A stretch of DNA of 64,000 nt from Flavobacterium sp. LPB0248 (GTDB lineage: Bacteria; Bacteroidota; Bacteroidia; Flavobacteriales; Flavobacteriaceae): positions 1,178,001-1,242,000 of the forward strand of contig NZ_CP058246.1 in assembly GCF_013388355.1 (NCBI RefSeq), in the 5' to 3' direction. This document shows, piece after piece, positions 1 to 7,864 of this stretch. Both the position numbers and the translations under genes were made by a program. The notes beneath the pieces were generated by a model. That model searched no databases and was not told the DNA's origin. It worked only from the letters and a program-made list of their open reading frames with translations. How positions within the stretch are numbered: position 1 is the stretch's first letter; every line of letters begins with the position of its first letter.

Positions 1-234
1 GCAGAATCATTCTCTTACACTGATTTTAGAGACGAATTAGATTTTATAAAAGTTCCAACTCTGATTATTCATGGAGACGACGATAAAATTGTTCCAATCG
101 ACCTTACTTCTCGAAAAGCAGCAAAATCAATTGCAAATAATACTTTTATCGAATATGAAGGTGCGCCTCATGGCCTTTTTTATACAGATAGAGACAAATT
201 AAATGAAAATTTACTGGAATTTTTGAATTCATAA
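1..234 (+). CDS. alpha/beta hydrolase, C-terminal fragment
   Basis: The last 77 codons of a gene that begins before the window; the frame is open from base 1 and stops with TAA at 232-234. The segment HGDDDKIVPI supplies the acid (Asp) end of an alpha/beta-hydrolase triad and GAPHGLF supplies the catalytic His. This spacing is typical of the non-haem chloroperoxidase/arylesterase group of serine hydrolases. The nucleophile Ser is outside the window, so the substrate cannot be judged. A strong terminator follows directly. Confidence 0.85.
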   Translation, partial: AESFSYTDFRDELDFIKVPTLIIHGDDDKIVPIDLTSRKAAKSIANNTFIEYEGAPHGLFYTDRDKLNENLLEFLNS

Positions 235-240
235 AACTTA

Positions 241-298
241 AAAAAGTATCCAAAGAAGCAAGCTGTTGTAGCTAACTGCTTTCTTTGGATACTTTTTA
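241..298 (+). terminator. intrinsic terminator after the hydrolase
   Basis: GTATCCAAAGAAGCA (246-260) pairs with TGCTTTCTTTGGATAC (277-292) with a single bulged T, flanked by an A-run before and TTTTT after. It separates the hydrolase from the thioredoxin-like gene. Confidence 0.85.
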
Positions 299-360
299 TT
301 CTTGTGCTCTTTTTTTTACAGATTTTTAAAGCTACTTTTGAAAATCAAATTTCGAATAAA

Positions 361-915
361 ATGGCACGAACTGAATCAACAATGCTTCCTTTAGGAACAA
401 TTGCACCTGATTTTTATTTAAAAGACACTAATTCTAATAATAGCTATTCTTTTGAAGATTTAAAAGGTTCAAAAGGTACTTTGGTTATGTTTATTTGCAA
501 CCATTGTCCGTTTGTGCATCACGTAATAAGCGAAATTGTAATGATTGCCAATGATTATCGCGTACAAGGAATTGGAGTTATTGCTATTTCAAGCAATGAT
601 GTTGTTAAATATCCGCAAGATGGCCCAGAATTAATGACGGACTTTGCTATAGAAAACAAAATTGACTTTCCGTACTTGTATGATGAAAGTCAAGAAATAG
701 CAAAAGCATATCAAGCAGCTTGCACTCCAGACTTTTATTTATTTGATAATCAAGACAAATTATTCTATCGCGGTCAGCTAGACGATTCTAGACCAAGCAA
801 CGGAATTCCACTTAGCGGAAGCGATCTGAGAGGTGCTATAGACGCCTTAATTTACAACAGAAGTTTAAAAGAACCGCAAAAGCCAAGTTTAGGTTGTGGC
901 ATTAAATGGAAGTAA
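361..915 (+). CDS. thioredoxin-fold (AhpC/TSA-like) protein
   Basis: A 184-residue single-domain protein. TLVMFICNHCPFVHHV places the paired cysteines at residues 46 and 49, and CTPDFYLFD (about 121-129) gives the cis-proline segment of the thioredoxin fold. Family members are cytoplasmic or weakly attached redoxins whose partner is usually unknown; the role here is inferred as thiol-disulfide exchange or peroxide handling. I chose ATG 361 because MARTESTMLPLGTIAPDF matches the usual N terminus. A GTG at 304 would add 19 hydrophobic residues and sit on the tail of the preceding terminator. Confidence 0.88.
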   Translation: MARTESTMLPLGTIAPDFYLKDTNSNNSYSFEDLKGSKGTLVMFICNHCPFVHHVISEIVMIANDYRVQGIGVIAISSNDVVKYPQDGPELMTDFAIENKIDFPYLYDESQEIAKAYQAACTPDFYLFDNQDKLFYRGQLDDSRPSNGIPLSGSDLRGAIDALIYNRSLKEPQKPSLGCGIKWK

Positions 916-942
916 AACCTCACTAAATTCAAAAAGATTACG

Positions 943-950
943 TATCTTTG
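943..950 (+). promoter_or_regulatory. -7 promoter element (TATCTTTG)
   Basis: Exact match to the Bacteroidota -7 consensus TAnnTTTG, 340 bases before the GreA/B-like gene and just before a heavily structured stretch. No clear -33 TTG is visible at the expected distance, so the promoter is probable rather than certain. Confidence 0.5.
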
Positions 951-956
951 CAAATC

Positions 957-1115
957 AATTTAATCCTCCTTATGGGAAATAAAACACCATTTACAGCTTC
1001 TATAAAGTCGTTTTGCGTAGCAAAACCGCTACTTGCTGTAATTATTTCACATAATAAGGCCTTTATTTTTTAGGCCTCCGTCTACTTCACTTTTCTTCTT
1101 TTTGACGGAGGATTT
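957..1115 (+). ncRNA. structured leader or small RNA upstream of the GreA/B-like gene
   Basis: Three hairpins follow the -7 element. Hairpin A (991-1041) has outer arms TTACAGC/GCTGTAA, then AAGT/ACTT, then GTTTTGC/GCAAAAC round a GTA loop. Hairpin B (1057-1077) is AGGCCT/AGGCCT. Hairpin C (1075-1111) is CCTCCGTC/GACGGAGG with a 21-base loop. B and C share bases 1075-1077 and so exclude each other in full. A 33-codon open frame (ATG 972, TAG 1071-1073) ends exactly at the right arm of B. No terminator follows, so it may be the 5' leader of the gene at 1294 or a separate RNA. The pairing is seen; the regulation is inferred. Confidence 0.45.
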
Positions 1116-1293
1116 ACATCAGCTTAAGCATTCACTTATTTGACAAAAATCAATTTTTGATCAGATATTTTTTTGTTTTTCAGATTAAACATTTCGATTC
1201 TGTCTTTTTTAAGACTCTGAAATTTTTCGTTTGTAAATTGTTCTAAGAAAAAAAAATCATTTAAAATTTTATAACAATAAATTCAATATAGAT

Positions 1294-1689
1294 ATGAAAC
1301 CAACACCCACTTTCTGCAAATCAGATTATCAATTTTTAAGAGAATTGATTTTAAAAAGTAAAAACTCAACAAATACTAAAGAAGCCAATCAGCTTTCGCA
1401 AGAATTAGATCGCGCTGTAATTAGTAAAGAAAGCGAATTGGATAGTTCGGTAATTCGAATCAATTCATTTGTAACGATAGAAGATGTAAAAGCAAAGAAA
1501 CAAATGAAAATTCAAATCGTTTTACCTTCTGCAGCAGACGTAAAACAATCTAAAATATCAATTCTAGCACCTTTAAGTGTTGCTATTATTGGTTTTAAAG
1601 AAAATGACGAAGTAGATTGGGAATTACCTGCTGGCATCAAAACTTTAAAAGTAATAGCTGTAGACAATTCGGCTGTACATCATTCTTAA
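1294..1689 (+). CDS. GreA/GreB-family C-terminal-domain protein (Rnk-like)
   Basis: 131 residues. The second half, with SILAPLSVAIIGFKENDEVDWELP (residues about 89-112), matches the C-terminal FKBP-like domain of GreA/GreB transcript-cleavage factors and the related Rnk regulators. The N-terminal half is a short helical segment instead of the full GreA coiled coil, so it probably binds RNA polymerase near the secondary channel without being a classic cleavage factor. It is alone on this strand, with a long structured leader before it and a terminator after it. The exact role cannot be told from sequence. Confidence 0.8.
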   Translation: MKPTPTFCKSDYQFLRELILKSKNSTNTKEANQLSQELDRAVISKESELDSSVIRINSFVTIEDVKAKKQMKIQIVLPSAADVKQSKISILAPLSVAIIGFKENDEVDWELPAGIKTLKVIAVDNSAVHHS

Positions 1690-1692
1690 ATT

Positions 1693-1728
1693 TTAAAACA
1701 CCTCATTTTGTGACGGTGTTTTTTTTAT
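1693..1728 (+). terminator. intrinsic terminator of the GreA/B-like gene
   Basis: AAAACACC (1695-1702) pairs with GGTGTTTT (1715-1722), followed by a T run, a few bases after the stop codon. Confidence 0.85.
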
Positions 1729-1742
1729 ATCTATTTGAAAAT

Positions 1743-1772
1743 AAAAAAACTGTTCGATTGAACAGTTTTTTT
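1743..1772. terminator. bidirectional terminator between convergent genes
   Basis: AAAAAAACTGTTC, loop GATT, GAACAGTTTTTTT: a perfect 13-base-pair hairpin with A and T tracts on both sides, lying between the + strand GreA/B-like gene and the - strand cytochrome gene. Confidence 0.9.
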
Positions 1773-1794
1773 ATACCTCTTTTTAAAATTCAAA

Positions 1795-2100
1795 TTACAA
1801 TTGCGAATCAATATAATTTGTAATCGAAGCCATTTGAGTATCATCTAATTTTGCTTTTTTACCCATTTTAACCAAAATCGGAGTCCATTCTTCTTTTGTG
1901 AATTTTTTAGGCTCAAACAACTTGTGGCATTTAGCACAATTGTTTTCATACAGATTTTTACCCTCAACTAATGCAGGAGTTAATTCTGTAGCTTTTGTTT
2001 CTTTTCCTGCAGCAGGAGCTTCTGCAACAGCCGTTTTTTTCGTACCACATGCTGCTGCAAGCAACATGATAGCCATTAAACTTAAGATTGTTTTTTTCAT
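1795..2100 (-). CDS. small c-type cytochrome lipoprotein
   Basis: 101 residues. The N terminus MKKTILSLMAIMLLAAAC is a lipoprotein signal with the lipid-bearing Cys at 18. A low-complexity Ala/Lys/Glu spacer follows. The mature domain carries one haem site, CAKCH at residues 55-59, with Met79 or Met90 as possible sixth ligand. This architecture indicates a membrane-tethered, periplasm-facing monohaem electron carrier. It has its own convergent terminator and no respiratory neighbours, so its redox partner is unknown. Confidence 0.85.
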   Translation of the reverse strand: MKKTILSLMAIMLLAAACGTKKTAVAEAPAAGKETKATELTPALVEGKNLYENNCAKCHKLFEPKKFTKEEWTPILVKMGKKAKLDDTQMASITNYIDSQL

Positions 2101-2131
2101 TTCTTGGTCTTGTTTTTAATTCAAGTAAATA

Positions 2132-2165
2132 TAAAAAAATCCCATACGCCGTGGCATATGGGATT
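2132..2165 (-). terminator. intrinsic terminator of the PPIase gene
   Basis: AATCCCATA (2139-2147) pairs with TATGGGATT (2157-2165); read on the - strand the hairpin is followed by TTTTTTT (complement of 2132-2138). Confidence 0.85.
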
Positions 2166-2200
2166 ATTATTTAAAACAATACTAAATTGTTTGTAAAACC

Positions 2201-3133
2201 TTATTTTACGTCCATTAATTCAACGTCAAAAATCAAAGTTGCGTTTGGTGGGATAACTCCTCCTGCACCAGATGGACCGTAAGCTAAATCAGATGGAATT
2301 ACAAAACGAGCTTTGTCTCCAACTTGCAATAAAGCAATACCTTCGTCCCATCCTTCAATAACTTGCCCAATTCCTAATTTGAATTCGATTGGTTTTTTAC
2401 GTGGGTAAGAAGAATCAAATACTTTTCCGTTTTCTAAAGATCCTTCGTAGTGAACAGAAACTGTTTTTCCAGCTTCAGCTTTTTTACCTTCACCTTTTTG
2501 GATCATTTTATAACGTAAACCGCTTTCTGTTTTATCAAAACCAGCAGCTAATTGTTCCATTTTTGCTTCAGATTCCGCTTTTAAAGCTGCTTCTCTTTTA
2601 AGACGAGCACCTTTTAAACCAATAAAAGCTTCAATTGCATTCCATTTTTGAGCTTCATCTCCAACTCTGATGATTTCAACAGAATCTAAATTATCACCTT
2701 GAGCAACAGCATCAACAATATCTTGTCCTTCAATAACGTGTCCAAAAACAGTGTGTTTGTTATCTAACCAAGGAGTCGGAACGTGAGTAATGAAAAATTG
2801 AGAACCATTGCTTCCAGGACCAGAATTTGCCATAGATAAAACTCCTGGACGATCGTGTTTTAAACTTGGGTGAAATTCGTCATCAAATTTGTAACCCGGA
2901 TCTCCAGTTCCAGTTCCTTTTGGACAACCACCTTGAATCATGAAATCTGCAATTACTCTATGAAAAGTTAATCCATCATAGAATTTTTGTCCTTGAGGTT
3001 TCACTTTATTTTCCATATTTCCTTCTGCAAGAGCAACAAAGTTTCCTACAGTTCCCGGTGTTAAATCATGTGTCAATTTTACTAAAATTGAACCTTTGCT
3101 AGTATTGAATTTAGCGTATATTCCGTTTTCCAT
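2201..3133 (-). CDS. fused cyclophilin-FKBP peptidyl-prolyl isomerase
   Basis: 310 residues with two different proline isomerase folds in one chain. Residues about 5-157 are a cyclophilin with [13 protein letters not shown] (catalytic Arg59), [15 protein letters not shown] and the FGHV turn. Residues 158-200 are a charged, probably helical linker. Residues 204-310 are a complete FKBP with VSVHYEG, VFDSS, the VIEGWDEG helix and DLAYG. There is no signal peptide, so it should be cytoplasmic, where it would speed prolyl isomerisation during folding. Fusions in this order (dual-family immunophilins) have been reported in flavobacteria. It is monocistronic, with its own terminator. Confidence 0.93.
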   Translation of the reverse strand: MENGIYAKFNTSKGSILVKLTHDLTPGTVGNFVALAEGNMENKVKPQGQKFYDGLTFHRVIADFMIQGGCPKGTGTGDPGYKFDDEFHPSLKHDRPGVLSMANSGPGSNGSQFFITHVPTPWLDNKHTVFGHVIEGQDIVDAVAQGDNLDSVEIIRVGDEAQKWNAIEAFIGLKGARLKREAALKAESEAKMEQLAAGFDKTESGLRYKMIQKGEGKKAEAGKTVSVHYEGSLENGKVFDSSYPRKKPIEFKLGIGQVIEGWDEGIALLQVGDKARFVIPSDLAYGPSGAGGVIPPNATLIFDVELMDVK

Positions 3134-3175
3134 GTTGTTATTTTTAATTTGAACGCAAATTTACAAATTAATTTT

Positions 3176-4360
3176 TTAATCAATTTGAGCTTTTGCTTTT
3201 TTAGACTTTGATTTATATGTGAATCCATAAATCGTTAATGACAATAATGATAGGACCATACAGCCAATTGTCACATATGGCCATCCGCCCATTTTCCACA
3301 ACAATAAACCGTATGCCGATCCCGCTGCTGTTCCTAAAAAGGTAAGCGACATAAATACGGTATTTAATCTGTTTCTTGCTTCCGGCAATAGAGAATATAC
3401 TCTTGTTTGATTAGAAATGTGAACACCTTGAATTCCGATGTCAATAAACACAATTCCTATTGCAATTCCAATTACACTTTCAATCGCAAAATAAAATACT
3501 ATAAAGCTTATCAAGACCAATAAACAGCCATAACCAACTGCAATTCTTGAATTTCCTTTGTCTCCCAATTTCCCAACAAGAGGCGCTGCTAAAGCTCCAG
3601 AAGCACCAACGATTCCAAACAAACCAATTGTAGCACTATTAAAATCGAATGGCTTGCCTGAAAGTAAAAGCACCATTGTAGTCCAAAATGCTCCAAACTG
3701 AGCAAAACTGAAAACATTAATTGCTGTTGCTTCGCGCAAAACAGGCTGTGTTTTTATAAGAGTAAATAAGGATTTGATTAACTGCCCGTAAGTTCCTTTA
3801 AACTGAGGCTTATTAACTGGAAATTTGCTTTGAATTACAAAAAAGATTAAAAGACAGATTCCAGCAGCAATGTAAAACATCGACCTCCAGCCTAACACTT
3901 GGCCGATAAAACCGCTTAAAGTTCGCGAAAGCAAAATCCCTACTAAAAGTCCGCTCATGATTGTTCCAACAACTTTTCCTCTTTGTTCAGGCGCGCTCAA
4001 AGAAGCTGCCAAAGGCAAGATAAGCTGTGGCACAATCGAGGTGATACCGATTAGTAATGAAGCGATTTGTAAAACAAGAAAACTCTTTGCTGTTGCTGCA
4101 ATTAATAAGGCAATTACAGTAGCAAAAGTAGTCATTAAAATTTGCCTTTTTCGTTCAATTTTATCGCCAAGCGGCACCATAAAAAACAATCCTATAGCAT
4201 AACCCGCCTGAGTTAAGTATGTTATCGTTCCGGCGCTAGCTTCAGGAATTTTAAATTCGTTGGCAATTAAAACAATTAAGGGCTGGCAGTAATAAAGATT
4301 TGCAACTATAAGACCAGTGCAAACTGCCATAAACAGTACATTATTTTTAGATAAATTCAT
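3176..4360 (-). CDS. MFS transporter, drug/sugar efflux type
   Basis: 394 residues with about twelve hydrophobic segments. The loop between helices 2 and 3 reads PLGDKIERKRQ, the GxLaDrxGRrr-like signature of the major facilitator superfamily, and a second such loop, GKLGDKGNSR, lies at the matching place in the C-terminal half. Overall it resembles the YnfM/AraJ-type proton-driven exporters. The substrate cannot be told from sequence. It is a single gene about 170 bases downstream (in its reading direction) of the cupin gene. Confidence 0.88.
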   Translation of the reverse strand: MNLSKNNVLFMAVCTGLIVANLYYCQPLIVLIANEFKIPEASAGTITYLTQAGYAIGLFFMVPLGDKIERKRQILMTTFATVIALLIAATAKSFLVLQIASLLIGITSIVPQLILPLAASLSAPEQRGKVVGTIMSGLLVGILLSRTLSGFIGQVLGWRSMFYIAAGICLLIFFVIQSKFPVNKPQFKGTYGQLIKSLFTLIKTQPVLREATAINVFSFAQFGAFWTTMVLLLSGKPFDFNSATIGLFGIVGASGALAAPLVGKLGDKGNSRIAVGYGCLLVLISFIVFYFAIESVIGIAIGIVFIDIGIQGVHISNQTRVYSLLPEARNRLNTVFMSLTFLGTAAGSAYGLLLWKMGGWPYVTIGCMVLSLLSLTIYGFTYKSKSKKAKAQID

Positions 4361-4532
4361 GCTGCAAAAATACCACTCTAATCTTTAGCAAAACTTTAAA
4401 AAAAATATAATTTTTAAGTTTTTTTTTAACCATATAAGTGATATAAGTTCATTTAAAAATATCTTGGTGAAACTTACAGCCAAACTTAAATTTTCTTAAA
4501 TCACTTATAGGTTTATTTTTTTTATTAAGCTT

Positions 4533-4880
4533 TTAATAGTTTAAAAAGTCTTCTCTTGCAGGGCTAAAGACATCTGTAAGCATTCCTTTCTCCAAACAGA
4601 CAACACCATGCACAGCGTGTGGCGGAATGTAAAAACTATCTCCTTCTTTTAAAGTCTGCGTTACACCACTGATGGTCACATCAAACTTTCCGCTTGCGAT
4701 ATAAGTAACTTGCGAATGATAATGATCGTGTAAAGTACCGATTCCGCCTTTCTCAAAATATACATTTACAAGCATCACTCTTTCGTCAAAAGCCAAAATC
4801 TTGCGCTTGATTCCTTCACCGACTACTTCCCACTCGATTTCGTCACCTTTTATAAATTCTTTGCTAGTTCCTAGACTCAT
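4533..4880 (-). CDS. cupin-domain protein, KdgF-like
   Basis: 115 residues forming one cupin barrel. Metal ligands visible are His51, His53, Gln57 and His91 (LHDHYHSQV and IPPHAVHG). The C-terminal DVFSPAREDFL is a hallmark of KdgF-type cupins, which help linearise unsaturated uronates from pectin or alginate. No uronate genes lie nearby, so that substrate is only a suggestion. It starts 12 bases after the archaemetzincin gene ends and may be read from a different promoter or as the last gene of the group 6680-4533. Confidence 0.85.
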   Translation of the reverse strand: MSLGTSKEFIKGDEIEWEVVGEGIKRKILAFDERVMLVNVYFEKGGIGTLHDHYHSQVTYIASGKFDVTISGVTQTLKEGDSFYIPPHAVHGVVCLEKGMLTDVFSPAREDFLNY

Positions 4881-4892
4881 ATTTTTTTATTT

Positions 4893-5798
4893 TTATTGAA
4901 TTCTTTTAAGGTCTTTTTCCATTAACTCAACACCACTGGTTAATTGGTTATCCCTAAAATATTTTTCTAATTCTTTTAATCTTTTTACATTATCGTATTT
5001 AAATCCCGAATTTAGTTTTCTTTGACAAAGAGAACACAATCTAACGAAATGTCTATCTGTTTCTATCATGCTATTTGTACCGTTCATAACGCAATTCGCT
5101 TCTATGCAATGATGCAAACCAAACATATGTCCTATTTCGTGTGAACAAATTTTCAACAATCGTTCTAAACCTAAATTAAAATCGGCTTCTTTTTGCATTC
5201 TATACATAGAACTTACTGCGATTTTATCTCTATATGATGCCAAACCAAAAACGTAATTCCATTCGGGTTTTGGATACAAATCTTTTTCAGTTATTGCCAT
5301 TAGAGCAACTCCTTTATCAGGCTTTTCTTCTTTTAAAACATCGGTTAAAATATATCCCGCTAAAAATTGTTCCTGTCCAACATCCCCAATTCTTCTAGCA
5401 TTATTTGGAATAATATCATTTGAAACATCTTTTAAAACTTTGGTTTCTAGCTGAAAGAATATTTGCAAATATTGACGAACTAATTCGATTTGTTTCACCT
5501 GCAACGAATTAAACTTCCCTATAGGTTGCAAATAAATAATATTTTCTTCTTTCGTTGGAACAACATGTTTAGTTCGGATAAATTGTTCAAAACTCTGTCC
5601 ATTTTCTTTATGAGAAAATAACCAATCTCCAAAGCTAGGCTTCCCAAGCTTAACATCATTAACTTTGATATCTACGAAATAAGGTTGAGGCGACAAGATT
5701 TGCTGTGGAACTGATTCTGTTTTTAAATTGATCTTTTCTTTTTTATCAGATTGACAAGACATAAAAATCACAAATACCAGCAAAAGAAGTTTCTTCAT
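4893..5798 (-). CDS. archaemetzincin-like zinc protease lipoprotein
   Basis: 301 residues. The signal MKKLLLLVFVIFMSC has its lipobox Cys at 15, so the protein is anchored in a membrane. The metzincin motif HEIGHMFGLHH gives zinc ligands His220, His224 and His230 with catalytic Glu221. Four more cysteines (231, 236, 255, 258) form the archaemetzincin-specific HC...C...CxxC structural zinc site. Archaemetzincins are usually cytoplasmic, so the lipoprotein signal is a notable feature of this version. It follows the sugar isomerase gene by 9 bases and is likely co-transcribed with it. Confidence 0.9.
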   Translation of the reverse strand: MKKLLLLVFVIFMSCQSDKKEKINLKTESVPQQILSPQPYFVDIKVNDVKLGKPSFGDWLFSHKENGQSFEQFIRTKHVVPTKEENIIYLQPIGKFNSLQVKQIELVRQYLQIFFQLETKVLKDVSNDIIPNNARRIGDVGQEQFLAGYILTDVLKEEKPDKGVALMAITEKDLYPKPEWNYVFGLASYRDKIAVSSMYRMQKEADFNLGLERLLKICSHEIGHMFGLHHCIEANCVMNGTNSMIETDRHFVRLCSLCQRKLNSGFKYDNVKRLKELEKYFRDNQLTSGVELMEKDLKRIQ

Positions 5799-5807
5799 AA
5801 ATATGAA

Positions 5808-6680
5808 TTAGGCTAAATTCTTCGAAATGAAATCACAGCTCTTTTTAATCGAATCATAAGAATCAGAAGCAAAATTATTTTCCTGTTCAACAAAAAAATG
5901 AATCATTCCAGATTGTTTGGCTTCTTTAAAAATAGGCTTAAAATCGATTGTTCCAGATCCAATTTCCGTATTCAAATCATTGTTGTTTTTATCCTTATCT
6001 TTTACATGCCACATTGTAAAACGCCCAGAATTTTCTTTGAACAATTTTACAGGATCATTTCCAGAATGGACTACCCAATATAAATCTAATTCAAAATAAA
6101 CCAGATCTTTGTCGGTTTCCTTTAATAAAATCTCATAACCTGTAACTCCATCATGTTTTTGAAACTCAAAATCATGATTATGATAAGCCAGTTTTAAGCC
6201 TGCTTTTTTGCACATTTTTGCAGCTTCATTTACTCGAGCCGCAATCTTTTTATAATCTTCTATATTTCTCCTAAATGGCTCATCGACCCACGGAATAGTC
6301 AAAAATTCACTTTTTAGAATCTTTGCTGCTTCAATTGAGGCAATTAATTCCTCCGTATTTCCATCATACAAAAAGCTTCCTAGATTGTAATGACCACTGA
6401 CTGCTTTCAATCCATTATCATCTAAGATCTTTTTAAGTTCCTTTGGCGTTAATCCCCAAAACTGATCTTTTGTCGAAAAACCGTACGTTTCAATGGTCGT
6501 ATATCCCGCTTTTGCTACTTTTGCTAAAGTTCCTTTTACATCTTTAGGAAGTTCATCACGAAGCGTATACAGCTGTAAACCTATTTCTTTTTTATTCATA
6601 GAAAGTGCAAATGATGGTGAAGCTAAAACTGCTGTTGCAGCAAGACTTGTGGTTACGATAAAATTTCTTCTGCTAATCAT
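5808..6680 (-). CDS. sugar phosphate isomerase/epimerase-family protein
   Basis: 290 residues. The N terminus MISRRNFIVTTSLAATAVLA has a twin-arginine-like RRNF motif, so export by Tat after folding is likely. The rest is a xylose-isomerase-like TIM barrel with metal-site segments LAYHNHDFEF, FELDLYWVVHSG, WHVKDKD and FFVEQEN. Exported members in Bacteroidota act on sugars or cyclitols in the periplasm; the actual substrate is unknown. First gene of a probable unit with the archaemetzincin. Confidence 0.88.
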   Translation of the reverse strand: MISRRNFIVTTSLAATAVLASPSFALSMNKKEIGLQLYTLRDELPKDVKGTLAKVAKAGYTTIETYGFSTKDQFWGLTPKELKKILDDNGLKAVSGHYNLGSFLYDGNTEELIASIEAAKILKSEFLTIPWVDEPFRRNIEDYKKIAARVNEAAKMCKKAGLKLAYHNHDFEFQKHDGVTGYEILLKETDKDLVYFELDLYWVVHSGNDPVKLFKENSGRFTMWHVKDKDKNNNDLNTEIGSGTIDFKPIFKEAKQSGMIHFFVEQENNFASDSYDSIKKSCDFISKNLA

Positions 6681-6712
6681 GTTAATGATTTAAATTTCAG
6701 AAAGTAAATATA

Positions 6713-7249
6713 TTATAAAAATTGATTCTTAAAGTTTTTTGCAAAATTTTGAAGTGCTTCTGCAGTTTGTTCTGATGTGATTTCTCCTTCAGCATTAACT
6801 TTTCCGCGTACTCCCTGAATTAAAAGTTGTGTTGCATCATCAAATTTTGCTTCAAGTGTTTTCATTACCAATAGCAGCTGTTCGTGTCCCATTTCGCCAG
6901 AGGCTGAAGCTGTAATAAGACCCGTTTTTTTGTTTGAAAAAATAGTCGTCGACACACACCATTCTAAGGCATTTTTTAAACTTCCGGGAAGACTGAACAC
7001 ATATTCGGGCGTGCAAATGATAATTCCATCAGCATTTATAATTTTATCTCTAAATGTAGTGATTTCTTGTGGAGGATTATCAGTATCCAAATCTGGATTA
7101 AAATGTGGAAGACGCTCTAAATCTTCAAAAAACTCTACTTCAAATTCAGGTTTTAAGTAATTTGAAATATATTTCAGAATTTTGAAGTTACTGGAGTTGT
7201 TTCTAGTACTGCCCGATATAGCAAGTATTTTCATTTTTGCTGAAGCCAT
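6713..7249 (-). CDS. NAD(P)H-dependent FMN reductase family protein
   Basis: 178 residues with a flavodoxin-like fold. ISGSTRNNSSN near the N terminus is the FMN phosphate loop, and TPEYVFSLPGSLKNALEW (about residues 80-97) is the conserved segment of the FMN-reductase/azoreductase group. It would reduce FMN or quinones using NAD(P)H in the cytoplasm. Met1 (7249) and Met6 (7234) are both plausible starts. A perfect 46-base palindrome begins 6 bases upstream of the ATG. Confidence 0.88.
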   Translation of the reverse strand: MASAKMKILAISGSTRNNSSNFKILKYISNYLKPEFEVEFFEDLERLPHFNPDLDTDNPPQEITTFRDKIINADGIIICTPEYVFSLPGSLKNALEWCVSTTIFSNKKTGLITASASGEMGHEQLLLVMKTLEAKFDDATQLLIQGVRGKVNAEGEITSEQTAEALQNFAKNFKNQFL

Positions 7250-7255
7250 TAAATA

Positions 7256-7301
7256 AGCAATTCGTATTTTTATAATTAATTATAAAAATACGAATTGCTT
7301 A
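7256..7301. repeat. perfect 46-base palindrome, terminator or operator
   Basis: Bases 7256-7278 are the exact reverse complement of 7279-7301 (arm begins AAGCAATTCGTATTTTTATA). It lies between the stop of the BamE-like gene and the start of the FMN reductase gene, both on the - strand, so it could terminate the first. No clear T run follows on the - strand, which leaves an operator role open. Confidence 0.8.
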
Positions 7302-7320
7302 AAGATATTTCTAAAAAAAA

Positions 7321-7683
7321 TTATTTTGCAGTCAACAAATTCATTCCCTGCATTTTCTGAGAATCAATTGCCTGTGGTGGATAATTTTGTTTCTCCTGAC
7401 GCGTCGAGGTCACTTTGCCTTCTTTACTTAAGTAGACATAATTATAACGCCAATAATTTGGCCCAGCAATTTTTGATCCATCGGAGTTCTCTCTGTCAAA
7501 AATCTGATCGGCATAGACGAGAATTTCTCCATTTTGATTATTATCTAAAGTTCTCACTGGATTTCCCAATGTTTTTAGGACTTTAGTTTTAGATTCTCCC
7601 ACAGCGACCGTAGCTGAACTAGTACTTGCACAGGAGAAGATAAAGAGTGCAAGAAATGCGGACATTACTATTGTTTTTTTCAT
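7321..7683 (-). CDS. BamE/SmpA-like small lipoprotein
   Basis: 120 residues. The signal ends in LFIFSC (Cys18). The mature part, with VAVGESKTKVLKTLGNPVRT and the later strand NYVYLSKEGKVTS, has the helix-helix-sheet pattern of the SmpA/OmlA (BamE) fold. BamE itself belongs to the outer-membrane assembly machine, but many proteins with this fold do other jobs, and nothing nearby ties this one to Bam. It is followed by the 46-base palindrome. Confidence 0.75.
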   Translation of the reverse strand: MKKTIVMSAFLALFIFSCASTSSATVAVGESKTKVLKTLGNPVRTLDNNQNGEILVYADQIFDRENSDGSKIAGPNYWRYNYVYLSKEGKVTSTRQEKQNYPPQAIDSQKMQGMNLLTAK

Positions 7684-7831
7684 AAAAAGCGTTTGAATTT
7701 ATGTTTAGATTTTGGTCGTGATAAATTGATAATTAGGAATGTAATGATAAATAAAGTTACGGAATTAACTTTTACACAATTTAATCGGTATGTTATATAA
7801 TTATTAGCAAAAGACTCATTGGCATTATTTG

Positions 7832-7839
7832 TATCTTTG
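7832..7839 (+). promoter_or_regulatory. -7 promoter element of trmD (TATCTTTG)
   Basis: Matches TAnnTTTG and ends 25 bases before the trmD ATG. It also argues against a longer N terminus for TrmD, because such a start would overlap the promoter. Confidence 0.65.
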
Positions 7840-7864
7840 CTCGCAAGAAAATTATCGAATAAAG

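Noticed and set aside
304..360. Longer N terminus for the thioredoxin-like protein from GTG 304
   Set aside because: It would start in the tail of the preceding terminator and add a non-conserved hydrophobic stretch; ATG 361 fits the family.
5808..6680. Cytoplasmic xylose isomerase assignment
   Set aside because: Length and the Tat-like start fit the exported isomerase/epimerase family, not XylA.
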